A stretch of DNA of 24,656 bases. It comes from Erysipelotrichaceae bacterium (lineage in GTDB: Bacteria > Bacillota_I > Bacilli_A > Erysipelotrichales > Erysipelotrichaceae). The DNA lies in contig DXZE01000030.1 of the NCBI GenBank assembly GCA_019415435.1, positions 1 to 24,656 of the forward strand. Reading direction: 5' to 3'. The position numbers were made by a program, and so were the translations under genes. Shown piece after piece: positions 8,045-13,947 of this stretch (position 1 is the stretch's first letter; each line of letters opens with the position of its first letter). The notes beneath the pieces were generated by a model. That model was not told the DNA's origin and made no database searches. It saw only the letters and a list, made by a program, of their open reading frames with translations.

Positions 8045-8353
8045 ATGAGAAAAATTAAAAGTAAAAAAGGATTTACATTACTTGAAATGACAATTGTTGT
8101 CATCATCATTTCTGTATTGTTTCTGTTAAGTGTACCTTCTATCCAGAAGACCTTGAATGTCGTTAACAACAAAGGCTGCAAGGGCTTGGAGAAAGTGGCT
8201 GATGCGGCCATACTCGAATACAAGATGGAATATGAGGAATATCCTTCCAGTGCCCAGGATTTAGTTAATGCAGGCCTTTTATCACAGCAGCAGCTAACCT
8301 GTGATGGTTCGAAAAGTCTGGTGATCGCTAATGGTCAGGCTGAAATCCACTAA
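8045..8353 (+). CDS. comGC: ComGC-like major competence pseudopilin
   Basis: Main subunit of the DNA-uptake pilus. The protein has 102 residues with a class III prepilin signal: basic leader, processing site KKG|F after G9, then FTLLE with the required E at +5 and a hydrophobic helix to about residue 31. Two cysteines (in NKGCKG and LTCDG) could form the intramolecular disulfide known in ComGC. The start has a clear AAAGGAAA site 13 bases after comGB. It overlaps the next pilin gene by 23 bases. The prepilin peptidase needed to process it is not in the window. Confidence 0.93.
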   Translation: MRKIKSKKGFTLLEMTIVVIIISVLFLLSVPSIQKTLNVVNNKGCKGLEKVADAAILEYKMEYEEYPSSAQDLVNAGLLSQQQLTCDGSKSLVIANGQAEIH

Positions 8354-8651
8354 GGGATTCATGCTTGCAGAAATGTGCATTGTTCTGCTTGGTATCGGTA
8401 TGCTGGGTGCTTTATGCATACCGGTTCATGAATTTGCAGAATCGGATTACTATGGCTTTGCGGATGGGTATTGGCAAAAACAGAGTGATGCCATTGTACA
8501 TAGTGAAGCAGAATGTTATGAAACCGAAGATGGTGAAGAGATCTGGTTTAATGGAGAGGGTAATGTTAATCAGGCAAAGACAATCACAAAAGGAAAGAAG
8601 AACAGGCGTATTGTCATAGAACTTGGAGGAGGCAGACTTGTTTTTAAATAA
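8331..8651 (+). CDS. comGD: ComGD-like minor pseudopilin
   Basis: Type IV pilin-like protein of 106 residues. The leader MVRLKSTKG is cut after G9, followed by FMLAE with E at +5 and a hydrophobic helix (FMLAEMCIVLLGIGMLGAL). The remainder is a short globular domain rich in acidic residues. The ATG lies inside comGC and is preceded by GGTGATC (8320-8326), a full match to the distal part of the anti-Shine-Dalgarno partner. Assigned as ComGD by position, second pilin of the operon; minor pilins are too divergent for naming by sequence alone. Confidence 0.82.
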   Translation: MVRLKSTKGFMLAEMCIVLLGIGMLGALCIPVHEFAESDYYGFADGYWQKQSDAIVHSEAECYETEDGEEIWFNGEGNVNQAKTITKGKKNRRIVIELGGGRLVFK

Positions 8652-8862
8652 GAAAGGTTTTCTGCTTACCGATGCACTTGTATGTGTCTTTATTGTCTGT
8701 GTCATGGCTCTTGTTATCTCTTCTGCCATTATTGTCTATACTGGTTCTCAAAAGCGTATCTATGACCACGCCGAAAGAACAGATGAAAAGATGAAACAGG
8801 AAATGAGGAAGGTCGATACATGTCAAATATGCACAAGTCCTCCAGCCAGGGCTTTGCCTTAA
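8638..8862 (+). CDS. comGE: ComGE-like minor pseudopilin (TTG start)
   Basis: Small prepilin-like protein of 74 residues. The frame can begin at TTG 8623, but TTG at 8638 lies 5 bases behind GGAGGAGG (8625-8632) and gives a compact leader MFLNKKG, cut after G7. The mature protein begins FLLTD, so position +5 is aspartate instead of glutamate. The hydrophobic helix LVCVFIVCVMALVISSAIIV follows. The C-terminal end is a short charged segment and a Cys-rich tail (DTCQICTS). It overlaps comGD by 14 bases and the next gene by 43. Named by position; the family is very divergent. Confidence 0.72.
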   Translation: MFLNKKGFLLTDALVCVFIVCVMALVISSAIIVYTGSQKRIYDHAERTDEKMKQEMRKVDTCQICTSPPARALP

Positions 8863-9230
8863 GTGATCTTTTATTAACGATGATGATTGTATGCATGTTA
8901 ATACCGGGGGTGATGCTATCGATATCCGTATTGCAGAGAACATTGCATAAAGATGAAACGGTACAGGATATGATAGCGGAATATCAGTTACGGCAGATTC
9001 TTCTATGCAGCTATGATATCCATCTTGAAAACAATGTTCTCTGCTTTGAAAACAAGGAAAGAGATATGGGTCTATCCTATAAGAACAATCACGTCATCTT
9101 ACAGCCTGGTACCCAGATATTCTTTTCTGACATTGATAATGCCGTCTTCTATGAAGATAACAATACATGGATGATTCACTATGAAAGAGAAGGAAAGACT
9201 ATTGAAAAAGCACTTATTCCAAAGACATGA
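8820..9230 (+). CDS. comGF: ComGF-like minor pseudopilin
   Basis: A 136-residue protein with a prepilin-type start: MSNMHKSSSQG cut after G11, then FALSDLLLTMMIVCMLIPGVM. As in the preceding gene, +5 is aspartate. The C-terminal domain is predicted extracellular and beta-rich, with short strands around CFENKERDMGLSYKNNHVIL. This resembles the ComGF domain, which is usually the largest minor pilin of the operon. The start ATG lies inside comGE with GAGGAAGG upstream. It overlaps the last comG gene by 50 bases. Named from operon order and size. Confidence 0.75.
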   Translation: MSNMHKSSSQGFALSDLLLTMMIVCMLIPGVMLSISVLQRTLHKDETVQDMIAEYQLRQILLCSYDIHLENNVLCFENKERDMGLSYKNNHVILQPGTQIFFSDIDNAVFYEDNNTWMIHYEREGKTIEKALIPKT

Positions 9231-9567
9231 TGGTTTTGTCAGCACCTATTTTCTAAGCATGTTACTGTATATCACCAGCGTGATTGTTATTGTTATGCAG
9301 AATATTTCATACCGCATGGAAACATGCATGAATATGCAAAAGGCATTGGAAAGACAGGCAAAGGACATGCATGTCATAACTGATGTGAAATGTCATCTGT
9401 TAAATAATGATCTTGAAAACGGCAGTTATGAAGTCAATGGCATATCCTATGCCATCGAAATAAATGCAGGTATCATCTATGTAACAACCTCTTATGATGA
9501 GATCACCATTACCTTTAGTGAAGAGAGTAATAAAATACTGGATTACACATTGGAAAATACGGAATAA
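9181..9567 (+). CDS. comGG: ComGG-like last gene of the competence pilus operon
   Basis: A 128-residue protein with one N-terminal membrane helix (FVSTYFLSMLLYITSVIVIV) preceded by a basic leader ending RHDG. This looks like a prepilin start, but the residue at +5 is tyrosine, so it lacks the conserved acidic residue, as ComGG proteins often do. The ATG at 9181 has a partial GGATGATT site; TTG at 9202 has a better one (AAGGA, 7-base spacer) and gives a shorter, more pilin-like leader. The remainder is a small extracellular domain. It closes the operon; a hairpin without a T-run follows. Assigned by position. Confidence 0.68.
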   Translation: MKEKERLLKKHLFQRHDGFVSTYFLSMLLYITSVIVIVMQNISYRMETCMNMQKALERQAKDMHVITDVKCHLLNNDLENGSYEVNGISYAIEINAGIIYVTTSYDEITITFSEESNKILDYTLENTE

Positions 9568-9597
9568 ACAGGCATGGAAGGCGGCTTTCATGCCTGT
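9568..9597 (+). terminator. Hairpin at the end of the comG operon
   Basis: ACAGGCATGGAA (9568-9579) pairs with TTTCATGCCTGT (9586-9597), 12 pairs with one G-T, loop GGCGGC. It starts right after the last comG stop. The following bases (CTCCTTACATT) are only partly T-rich, so it is an atypical terminator or an RNA 3'-end stabiliser. Confidence 0.55.
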
Positions 9598-9606
9598 CTC
9601 CTTACA

Positions 9607-9634
9607 TTGACAAATATACCTGTTTTTATAAAAT
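9607..9634 (+). promoter_or_regulatory. Promoter of efp
   Basis: Perfect -35 TTGACA (9607-9612), 16-base spacer, -10 TAAAAT (9629-9634). The expected start is near 9641, some 19 bases before the efp ATG. An inverted repeat, CCTGTT (9619-9624) and AACAGG (9642-9647), straddles the -10. Confidence 0.75.
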
Positions 9635-9659
9635 ATTAGAGAACAGGCAGGTAATAAAA

Positions 9660-10226
9660 ATGGTTATTGTGAATGATTTGAAACCTGGAACAAGTTTCAT
9701 TTATGAAAATAATATATATCAGGTATTAAACCTTCAGTTAAACAAGACAGCGATGCGTCAGATGATCGTTAAGGTCAAGGTAAAGGACTTACGTTCTGGT
9801 GTCATTAAGGAATTATCCTTTACCGGCGGAGACAAGGTAGAACTTGCCAATATCGACCGTAAGGTGATGCAGTATCTGTATGATGATGGTACATCCCTTG
9901 TCTTTATGGATAATGAGACCTATGAACAGATAGAGATCCCTAAGGACAGACTAAAGTGGGAAATGCAGTTCATGAAGCCGAATGATAATGTCACAATCAT
10001 GATCAATGATGGCAGTGAAATTTTAGGTGTCATCTTACCGGATAAAGTCACATTGCAGATTACAGAATGTGAACAGGCTGTCAAAGGTGATACAGCTACA
10101 GCTGCCACAAAGAATGCTGTATTAGAGACAGGTCTTGAGATTAAGGTTCCTCTGTTTATTCAGAATGGAGAAAATGTTGTCATCTCTACAGCAGATGGCA
10201 AATACAACGGCAGAGCAAAAGAATGA
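9660..10226 (+). CDS. efp: Elongation factor P with an atypical loop
   Basis: Translation factor that binds between the P and E sites and relieves stalling at polyproline stretches. Its 188 residues have the three EF-P domains: an N-terminal KOW-like domain (1-65), an OB domain (GDKVELANIDRKVMQYLY onwards), and a C-terminal OB domain ending in the EF-P signature region (NGENVVISTADGKY). In the usual loop PGKGAA the lysine (or arginine) is modified post-translationally. Here the corresponding stretch reads NKTAMRQMIVKVKV, with no PGKG; Met aligns with the modified residue and Arg follows. I recall similar NKTAMRQ loops in Mollicutes EF-P. It has its own promoter and terminator, so it is a single-gene unit. 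Confidence 0.94.
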   Translation: MVIVNDLKPGTSFIYENNIYQVLNLQLNKTAMRQMIVKVKVKDLRSGVIKELSFTGGDKVELANIDRKVMQYLYDDGTSLVFMDNETYEQIEIPKDRLKWEMQFMKPNDNVTIMINDGSEILGVILPDKVTLQITECEQAVKGDTATAATKNAVLETGLEIKVPLFIQNGENVVISTADGKYNGRAKE

Positions 10227-10232
10227 CAGTTT

Positions 10233-10253
10233 ATGTGCCATAAGGCACATTTT
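10233..10253 (+). terminator. Terminator after efp
   Basis: ATGTGCC (10233-10239) pairs with GGCACAT (10244-10250) around ATAA, followed by a short T-run to 10253. A further GACTC/GAGTC inverted repeat (10256-10273) overlaps the ribosome-binding site of the next gene. Confidence 0.65.
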
Positions 10254-10278
10254 CTGACTCATTAAAAGGGAGTCAAAC

Positions 10279-11208
10279 ATGAGAAAGAGATATTCCGGAA
10301 ACAGAAGAACAGCACTACCATCTGACCGTCATAAGCGGGCAGTATCTTTCAGACACTGTATCTATGCAGGAAAGAAACAGAATGTATATCATTCTGTCAT
10401 TCAGAAGAAAGATTCTTTATTCATTACGGCAGATGAAACAGTTGAAAAGCATACTGAAACAACTGAGATATCCATACCGCATCTGGAAGAAACCAAACCA
10501 GAAGAGAAAAAAGCTAAAAAGAAGAAACAATCTCTTTCAAGATCTGAAAAGAGAGAAATAAAGTATCAGGAAAAAGAGGATGAACTGGATCGTCTTGCCA
10601 GTGAACCTGACTTTACCGCAGGTGAATGCATTCTTTATCCATTTGCAGTTATCAGGAAGGCATCTGAGTATGACTATGCCATGTTAAGCAATGGTCAGAT
10701 CTTTGCCAGTGCTGTATGCCGTTGGCTGTTAATAGGATTTGCCTTAGCCGAAGCGGTATGTTCACATATCAATACAGCAGACTTCTCGATTCTTTCCATG
10801 AACTTTACACAAGAGGCATATCTGGCCTTTCGTCTGTTTATCTATGGCATTATTTCAGAATATGTCAATTACCGTATTATCGGTGCTTATGCCTCTACAT
10901 TAAGAGAAGGTTCTGACAGGGCACGCATACATGCCTTGGGAACATTTGCCTCACCACTCGAATTCTGTTTCTTTATCCTTGCATGTCTGTTTATGCATTT
11001 AAGCAGTGTTGTAGGTTTAATCCTGTTAGCTGCCGGTATCATTGCTGGGCTTGCCTGCAGGATCTATGCATTAATACTCTGTCATATTCATATTGCCAAG
11101 ATTGTCTTAGCGATAGGTACATGTCTTGTCCTGTTCTTCTTATTAGGATTTGTATATGTACATTTGTTCTGTGGTGATATTTTTCAGATATTTGCCTTAA
11201 TGAATTGA
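10279..11208 (+). CDS. Unrecognised multi-pass membrane protein with basic N-terminal region
   Basis: I do not recognise this 309-residue protein. The first 110 residues are hydrophilic: an Arg-rich start, then an acidic stretch (ETKPEE) and a very Lys-rich run (KKAKKKK near 77-83) followed by a charged helix likely to form a coiled coil (SRSEKREIKYQEKEDELDRL). From about residue 140 there are four or five membrane segments (about 141-163, 180-202, 224-257 possibly as two, and 272-297). The membrane part loosely resembles YIP1-type or other small integral membrane families, but no signature is clear. The ATG has AAAAGGGAG upstream. It lies alone between the efp terminator and the riboswitch promoter. 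A dyad at 11210-11232 may act as its terminator. Confidence 0.8.
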   Translation: MRKRYSGNRRTALPSDRHKRAVSFRHCIYAGKKQNVYHSVIQKKDSLFITADETVEKHTETTEISIPHLEETKPEEKKAKKKKQSLSRSEKREIKYQEKEDELDRLASEPDFTAGECILYPFAVIRKASEYDYAMLSNGQIFASAVCRWLLIGFALAEAVCSHINTADFSILSMNFTQEAYLAFRLFIYGIISEYVNYRIIGAYASTLREGSDRARIHALGTFASPLEFCFFILACLFMHLSSVVGLILLAAGIIAGLACRIYALILCHIHIAKIVLAIGTCLVLFFLLGFVYVHLFCGDIFQIFALMN

Positions 11209-11209
11209 T

Positions 11210-11232
11210 TACAATACTTTACAAGCATTGTA
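11210..11232 (+). repeat. Inverted repeat over the riboswitch -35 region
   Basis: TACAAT (11210-11215) and ATTGTA (11227-11232) form a dyad starting two bases after the stop of the upstream gene and enclosing the TTTACA -35. It may be a weak terminator of the upstream gene, an operator, or chance. Confidence 0.4.
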
Positions 11233-11246
11233 TCTGTTTCTATAAT
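11218..11246 (+). promoter_or_regulatory. Promoter of the FMN riboswitch-ribU transcript
   Basis: TTTACA (11218-11223), exactly 17 bases, perfect TATAAT (11241-11246). The expected start near 11253 is just before the first aptamer stem at 11258. Confidence 0.85.
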
Positions 11247-11257
11247 GTAAGCGATAA

Positions 11258-11425
11258 AACTCAGGGCAGGGTGTAATTCCCGACCGGCGGTAAACTCCGC
11301 GAGCCTATATGGCCGAGCCGTGTGAAATTCCGGCAGCGACAGTAAAGTCTGGATGGAAGAGTTAAGAATATTCCACGTTTTTATCTAACCCGGAGGTTTA
11401 TCTTTGTAAGCCTTCGTTTTTATTT
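11258..11425 (+). ncRNA. FMN riboswitch (RFN element) with terminator platform
   Basis: Binds flavin mononucleotide and lowers expression of the riboflavin transporter when FMN is plentiful. The aptamer runs from 11258 to 11363: P1 pairs AACTC (11258-11262) with GAGTT (11359-11363). The conserved blocks are present: AGGGCAGGGTG, AATTCCCGACCGGCGGTA, CCGCGAGCC, GAAATTCCGG, CGACAGTAAAGTCTGGATGG. The expression platform is an intrinsic terminator: CGGAGGTTTA (11391-11400) pairs with TAAGCCTTCG (11407-11416, two wobble pairs), followed by TTTTTATTT (11417-11425). A second hairpin, CCTTCGTTT (11411-11419) with AAACGAAGG (11434-11442), overlaps the terminator's 3' arm and ends close to the AAAGGAG site of ribU. 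Confidence 0.95.
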
Positions 11426-11459
11426 GTCATAAGAAACGAAGGGTGAAAGGAGAAAACCC

Positions 11460-12080
11460 ATGACAACATTTCCGAAAGAAGGAACAAAAACAAAGTATCT
11501 CACTGTGCGTAGAATTGCCAGAATTGCAATTCTCTCGGCAATCGCATTCTTACTGATGTTCTTTGAATTCCCGTTACCATTCGCTCCATCTTTCTACAAG
11601 ATTGACTTCTCTGAAACAGCAGTATTAATCGGCGGATTTGCCTTAGGACCAGCTGCGGCAGTATGGATTGAAGCTTTGAAGATTGTTCTGAATCTTCTCT
11701 TCCAGGGAACAACAACAGCATTTGTTGGTGAATTTGCCAACTTTGTGATCGGCTGTTCCTTAGCTGTTCCGGCATCTATCATTTACAGGCATCATAAAAC
11801 AAAGAAGACAGCATTCATTGGCATGTTAGTTGGAACCTTATGCATGACAATTGTCGGAACTTTGTTAAATGCTGTACTGCTGCTTCCGATGTATTCCAGG
11901 CTTTATGGCATGCCGATGTCCGCATTGATTGCGATGGGTACAGCTATTATCCCGGCCATTAAGGATGTATGGACATTCGTACTGTTTTCAGTAGCACCAT
12001 TCAATCTTTTAAAGGGTGTTATCGTCAGTGCGATTACAGCAGTACTGTACAAACATATTTCCCCGATCTTACATCGTTAA
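11460..12080 (+). CDS. ribU: Riboflavin ECF transporter S component
   Basis: Membrane substrate-binding subunit of an energy-coupling-factor transporter that takes up riboflavin; it works with the shared EcfA/A'/T module, which is not in the window. The 206 residues show five or six membrane segments and the RibU hallmark region KIDFSETAVLIGGFALGP near residues 43-60, plus the N-terminal RRIARIAILSAIAFLLM of S components. The FMN riboswitch directly upstream fixes the substrate. The ATG at 11460 follows GAAAGGAG. The N-terminal leader before the first helix is basic. It is a single-gene transcript ending in an imperfect terminator at about 12089-12133. Confidence 0.95.
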   Translation: MTTFPKEGTKTKYLTVRRIARIAILSAIAFLLMFFEFPLPFAPSFYKIDFSETAVLIGGFALGPAAAVWIEALKIVLNLLFQGTTTAFVGEFANFVIGCSLAVPASIIYRHHKTKKTAFIGMLVGTLCMTIVGTLLNAVLLLPMYSRLYGMPMSALIAMGTAIIPAIKDVWTFVLFSVAPFNLLKGVIVSAITAVLYKHISPILHR

Positions 12081-12088
12081 TTCCTGAC

Positions 12089-12133
12089 ACTGTGTTTACT
12101 TTCAGGTAAATCCTCTAAGCAGACACAGTTTTT
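12089..12133 (+). terminator. Probable terminator after ribU
   Basis: ACTGTGT (12089-12095) can pair with ACACAGT (12123-12129), followed by a T-run to 12133. An inner TTTAC/GTAAA hairpin (12095-12110) makes it branched. Weaker and less regular than the other terminators here. Confidence 0.55.
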
Positions 12134-12139
12134 ATACGC

Positions 12140-12168
12140 TTTAATGATCCATGAATTTCATGTATAAT
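12140..12168 (+). promoter_or_regulatory. Putative promoter of the membrane protein-cmk-der-gpsA operon
   Basis: A perfect TATAAT (12163-12168), directly preceded by TG, lies 17 bases after a poor TTTAAT -35. The expected start is near 12175, about 24 bases before the preferred start codon at 12199. Confidence 0.55.
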
Positions 12169-12198
12169 TGAGCTGTTAATATATGGAGAATGAATCTG

Positions 12199-13266
12199 AT
12201 GGCTAATTATTCACGTACAGAGAAATATAAAAAGCTTCGTGAAAGTTTACAGAGTGACAATGAGTCTGATAATGTCAGTACCAGAGACCTGTCACGTTTT
12301 GAAAGACGGCTGAATCAGATTGACAGCAGTAACTTCAAGGCACCGGAAGAAGATTATTCCATTTCCGATATGCATCGGGCAACCCATGCACGTAATATTG
12401 AAAAACCACAGCCGCAGCCACAGTCTCAGCCATCCTACAGGCCAGCCAGAAAGCCAGAGGTGAATACAACACCTTCCTATAATTCTGGTTTTTATAGAAA
12501 CGAGAATGATTCAGCGACATTTGATAATGATTTTCTGGATCAGTATATCCGTGAAGTCAAGCAGTATAACATTGAACAGGGTAATGCTTCTTCGGAAAAT
12601 ACCCAGGTCAATATTCTGCGTTCTTTAAACAGGAATAATCAGGAGGATTCCATTCCGGATCGTCCTTACAGCAGAAAAAATGCGGAAGATGATACTTCCA
12701 ACATACAGTTTGAACCTGCCAGGAAACAAAATCCTGTATCAAGACCCTCTTATCAAAGAGAAGAAGATACCAGAACTGCCCAGCTAAGCAGTGAATTATT
12801 CGATGATGGTCCAGCTAAAACCGAGCAGATTTCAGAAACTGAACCAGCTCAGCCTTCGCAGAATGGTAATTCTGAAACGATGAGTCGGGAAGCAATCATG
12901 CAGGAAGTACAGAATCTTGTCAATGGTACAGATTCTTCAAAGGCTTCTACTTCAAATAATAATGCGTCCACAAGTAATACAGCGCAATTGAATACAAGTC
13001 CGTTTGAAGATGATGATCATTCTGATCACAATACAGATTCTTTCTCAAGACACTTACAGAATGAAAGAACGGCTAGACAGCAGTTATTAAATGAAACAAC
13101 CCAGATGCGGGCCCAGTTAGATGATTATGAAGATAATCTTTCTGAGGTCAGTGATAAGATGCAGCGGACGAACCGTATCCTGAATGTTGTTTTGATTGTA
13201 TTGATCATTGCCTTAGCTATTATTTTAGGCATTGTTATTTACTGGATTGTTTTATCAAGAGGTTAA
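12199..13266 (+). CDS. Unrecognised disordered protein with one C-terminal membrane helix
   Basis: I do not recognise this 355-residue protein. The ATG at 12199 (MANYSRTEKY) is preferred over 12190 because GGAG at 12185-12188 is well spaced for it. Most of the chain is low-complexity and hydrophilic, rich in Ser, Asn, Gln, Asp, Glu and Pro, with a PQPQPQSQP stretch near residue 70. A predicted coiled coil follows (RTARQQLLNETTQMRAQLDD onward), then a single strongly hydrophobic helix, and the protein stops about four residues later (LSRG). There is no signal peptide, so the bulk is probably cytoplasmic and tail-anchored. It is 3 bases upstream of cmk. B. subtilis and lactic bacteria have a LysM/TM protein (YpbE-like) in this general neighbourhood; this one lacks LysM. 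A scaffold or division role is a guess. Confidence 0.82.
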   Translation: MANYSRTEKYKKLRESLQSDNESDNVSTRDLSRFERRLNQIDSSNFKAPEEDYSISDMHRATHARNIEKPQPQPQSQPSYRPARKPEVNTTPSYNSGFYRNENDSATFDNDFLDQYIREVKQYNIEQGNASSENTQVNILRSLNRNNQEDSIPDRPYSRKNAEDDTSNIQFEPARKQNPVSRPSYQREEDTRTAQLSSELFDDGPAKTEQISETEPAQPSQNGNSETMSREAIMQEVQNLVNGTDSSKASTSNNNASTSNTAQLNTSPFEDDDHSDHNTDSFSRHLQNERTARQQLLNETTQMRAQLDDYEDNLSEVSDKMQRTNRILNVVLIVLIIALAIILGIVIYWIVLSRG

Positions 13267-13269
13267 GTC

Positions 13270-13947
13270 ATGAAGATTAATATTGCAATAGACGGACCAA
13301 GTGCGGCAGGAAAGAGCACCATTGCCAAGCGTCTTGCCAAAGAACTCCATTACATTCATCTCGATACAGGTGCCATGTACAGATGTGCTGCTTTAAAGGC
13401 ATTACAGGAACATGTGGATCTCGATGATGATAAGGCACTTTGCGATATGTTGGCACATACGGATATTGAATTATGTGCTGATGGCAAAGTACTGATGGAT
13501 GGAAAGGATGTCTCCAAAGACATCCGTATGGATGAAATATCTCTTACCGCTAGTGATGTATCAAGACATGCAGGTGTACGTAAGAATCTTGTCAAAAGAC
13601 AGCAGGAGATGGCTAAGTCCAAGGGATTTGTCATGGATGGAAGAGATATCGGTACAGTTGTTTTAAAGGATGCAGAAGTAAAGGTATTTATGACCGCATC
13701 CCCTGAAGCAAGAGCTGTACGCAGATACAGGCAGGACCTTGCGGAAGGTATTCCTACCAGTGATATAGAAACAATCGCAGAAGAAATCAGACAGCGTGAT
13801 GAAAGAGATATGCATCGTGCAGTTTCCCCATTACGCAAGGCTGATGATGCGGTTGAGATTGATACGTCAGAGATGACAATTGATGAAGTGACAGAGAAGA
13901 TCTATCAGCTTGCACTGCCATTTATCAATGAGGAGAAACAGTCATGA
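13270..13947 (+). CDS. cmk: Cytidylate kinase
   Basis: Phosphorylates CMP and dCMP with ATP for nucleotide and DNA precursor synthesis. The P-loop GPSAAGKST is at residues 9-17, followed by LDTGAMYR (CMP binding), DGRDIGTVV and the RxxRD-type lid (RQRDERDMHR). The 225-residue length is standard. The ATG at 13270 is 3 bases after the previous stop with AGAGG upstream, and its stop overlaps the der start (ATGA). The adjacency cmk-der-gpsA is also seen in broad outline in B. subtilis and is likely one operon here. Confidence 0.96.
   Translation: MKINIAIDGPSAAGKSTIAKRLAKELHYIHLDTGAMYRCAALKALQEHVDLDDDKALCDMLAHTDIELCADGKVLMDGKDVSKDIRMDEISLTASDVSRHAGVRKNLVKRQQEMAKSKGFVMDGRDIGTVVLKDAEVKVFMTASPEARAVRRYRQDLAEGIPTSDIETIAEEIRQRDERDMHRAVSPLRKADDAVEIDTSEMTIDEVTEKIYQLALPFINEEKQS

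Noticed and set aside
13356..13838. A 160-residue open frame on the minus strand
   Set aside because: It lies entirely inside cmk, whose motifs are unambiguous; the antisense protein has no ribosome-binding site or recognisable motif.
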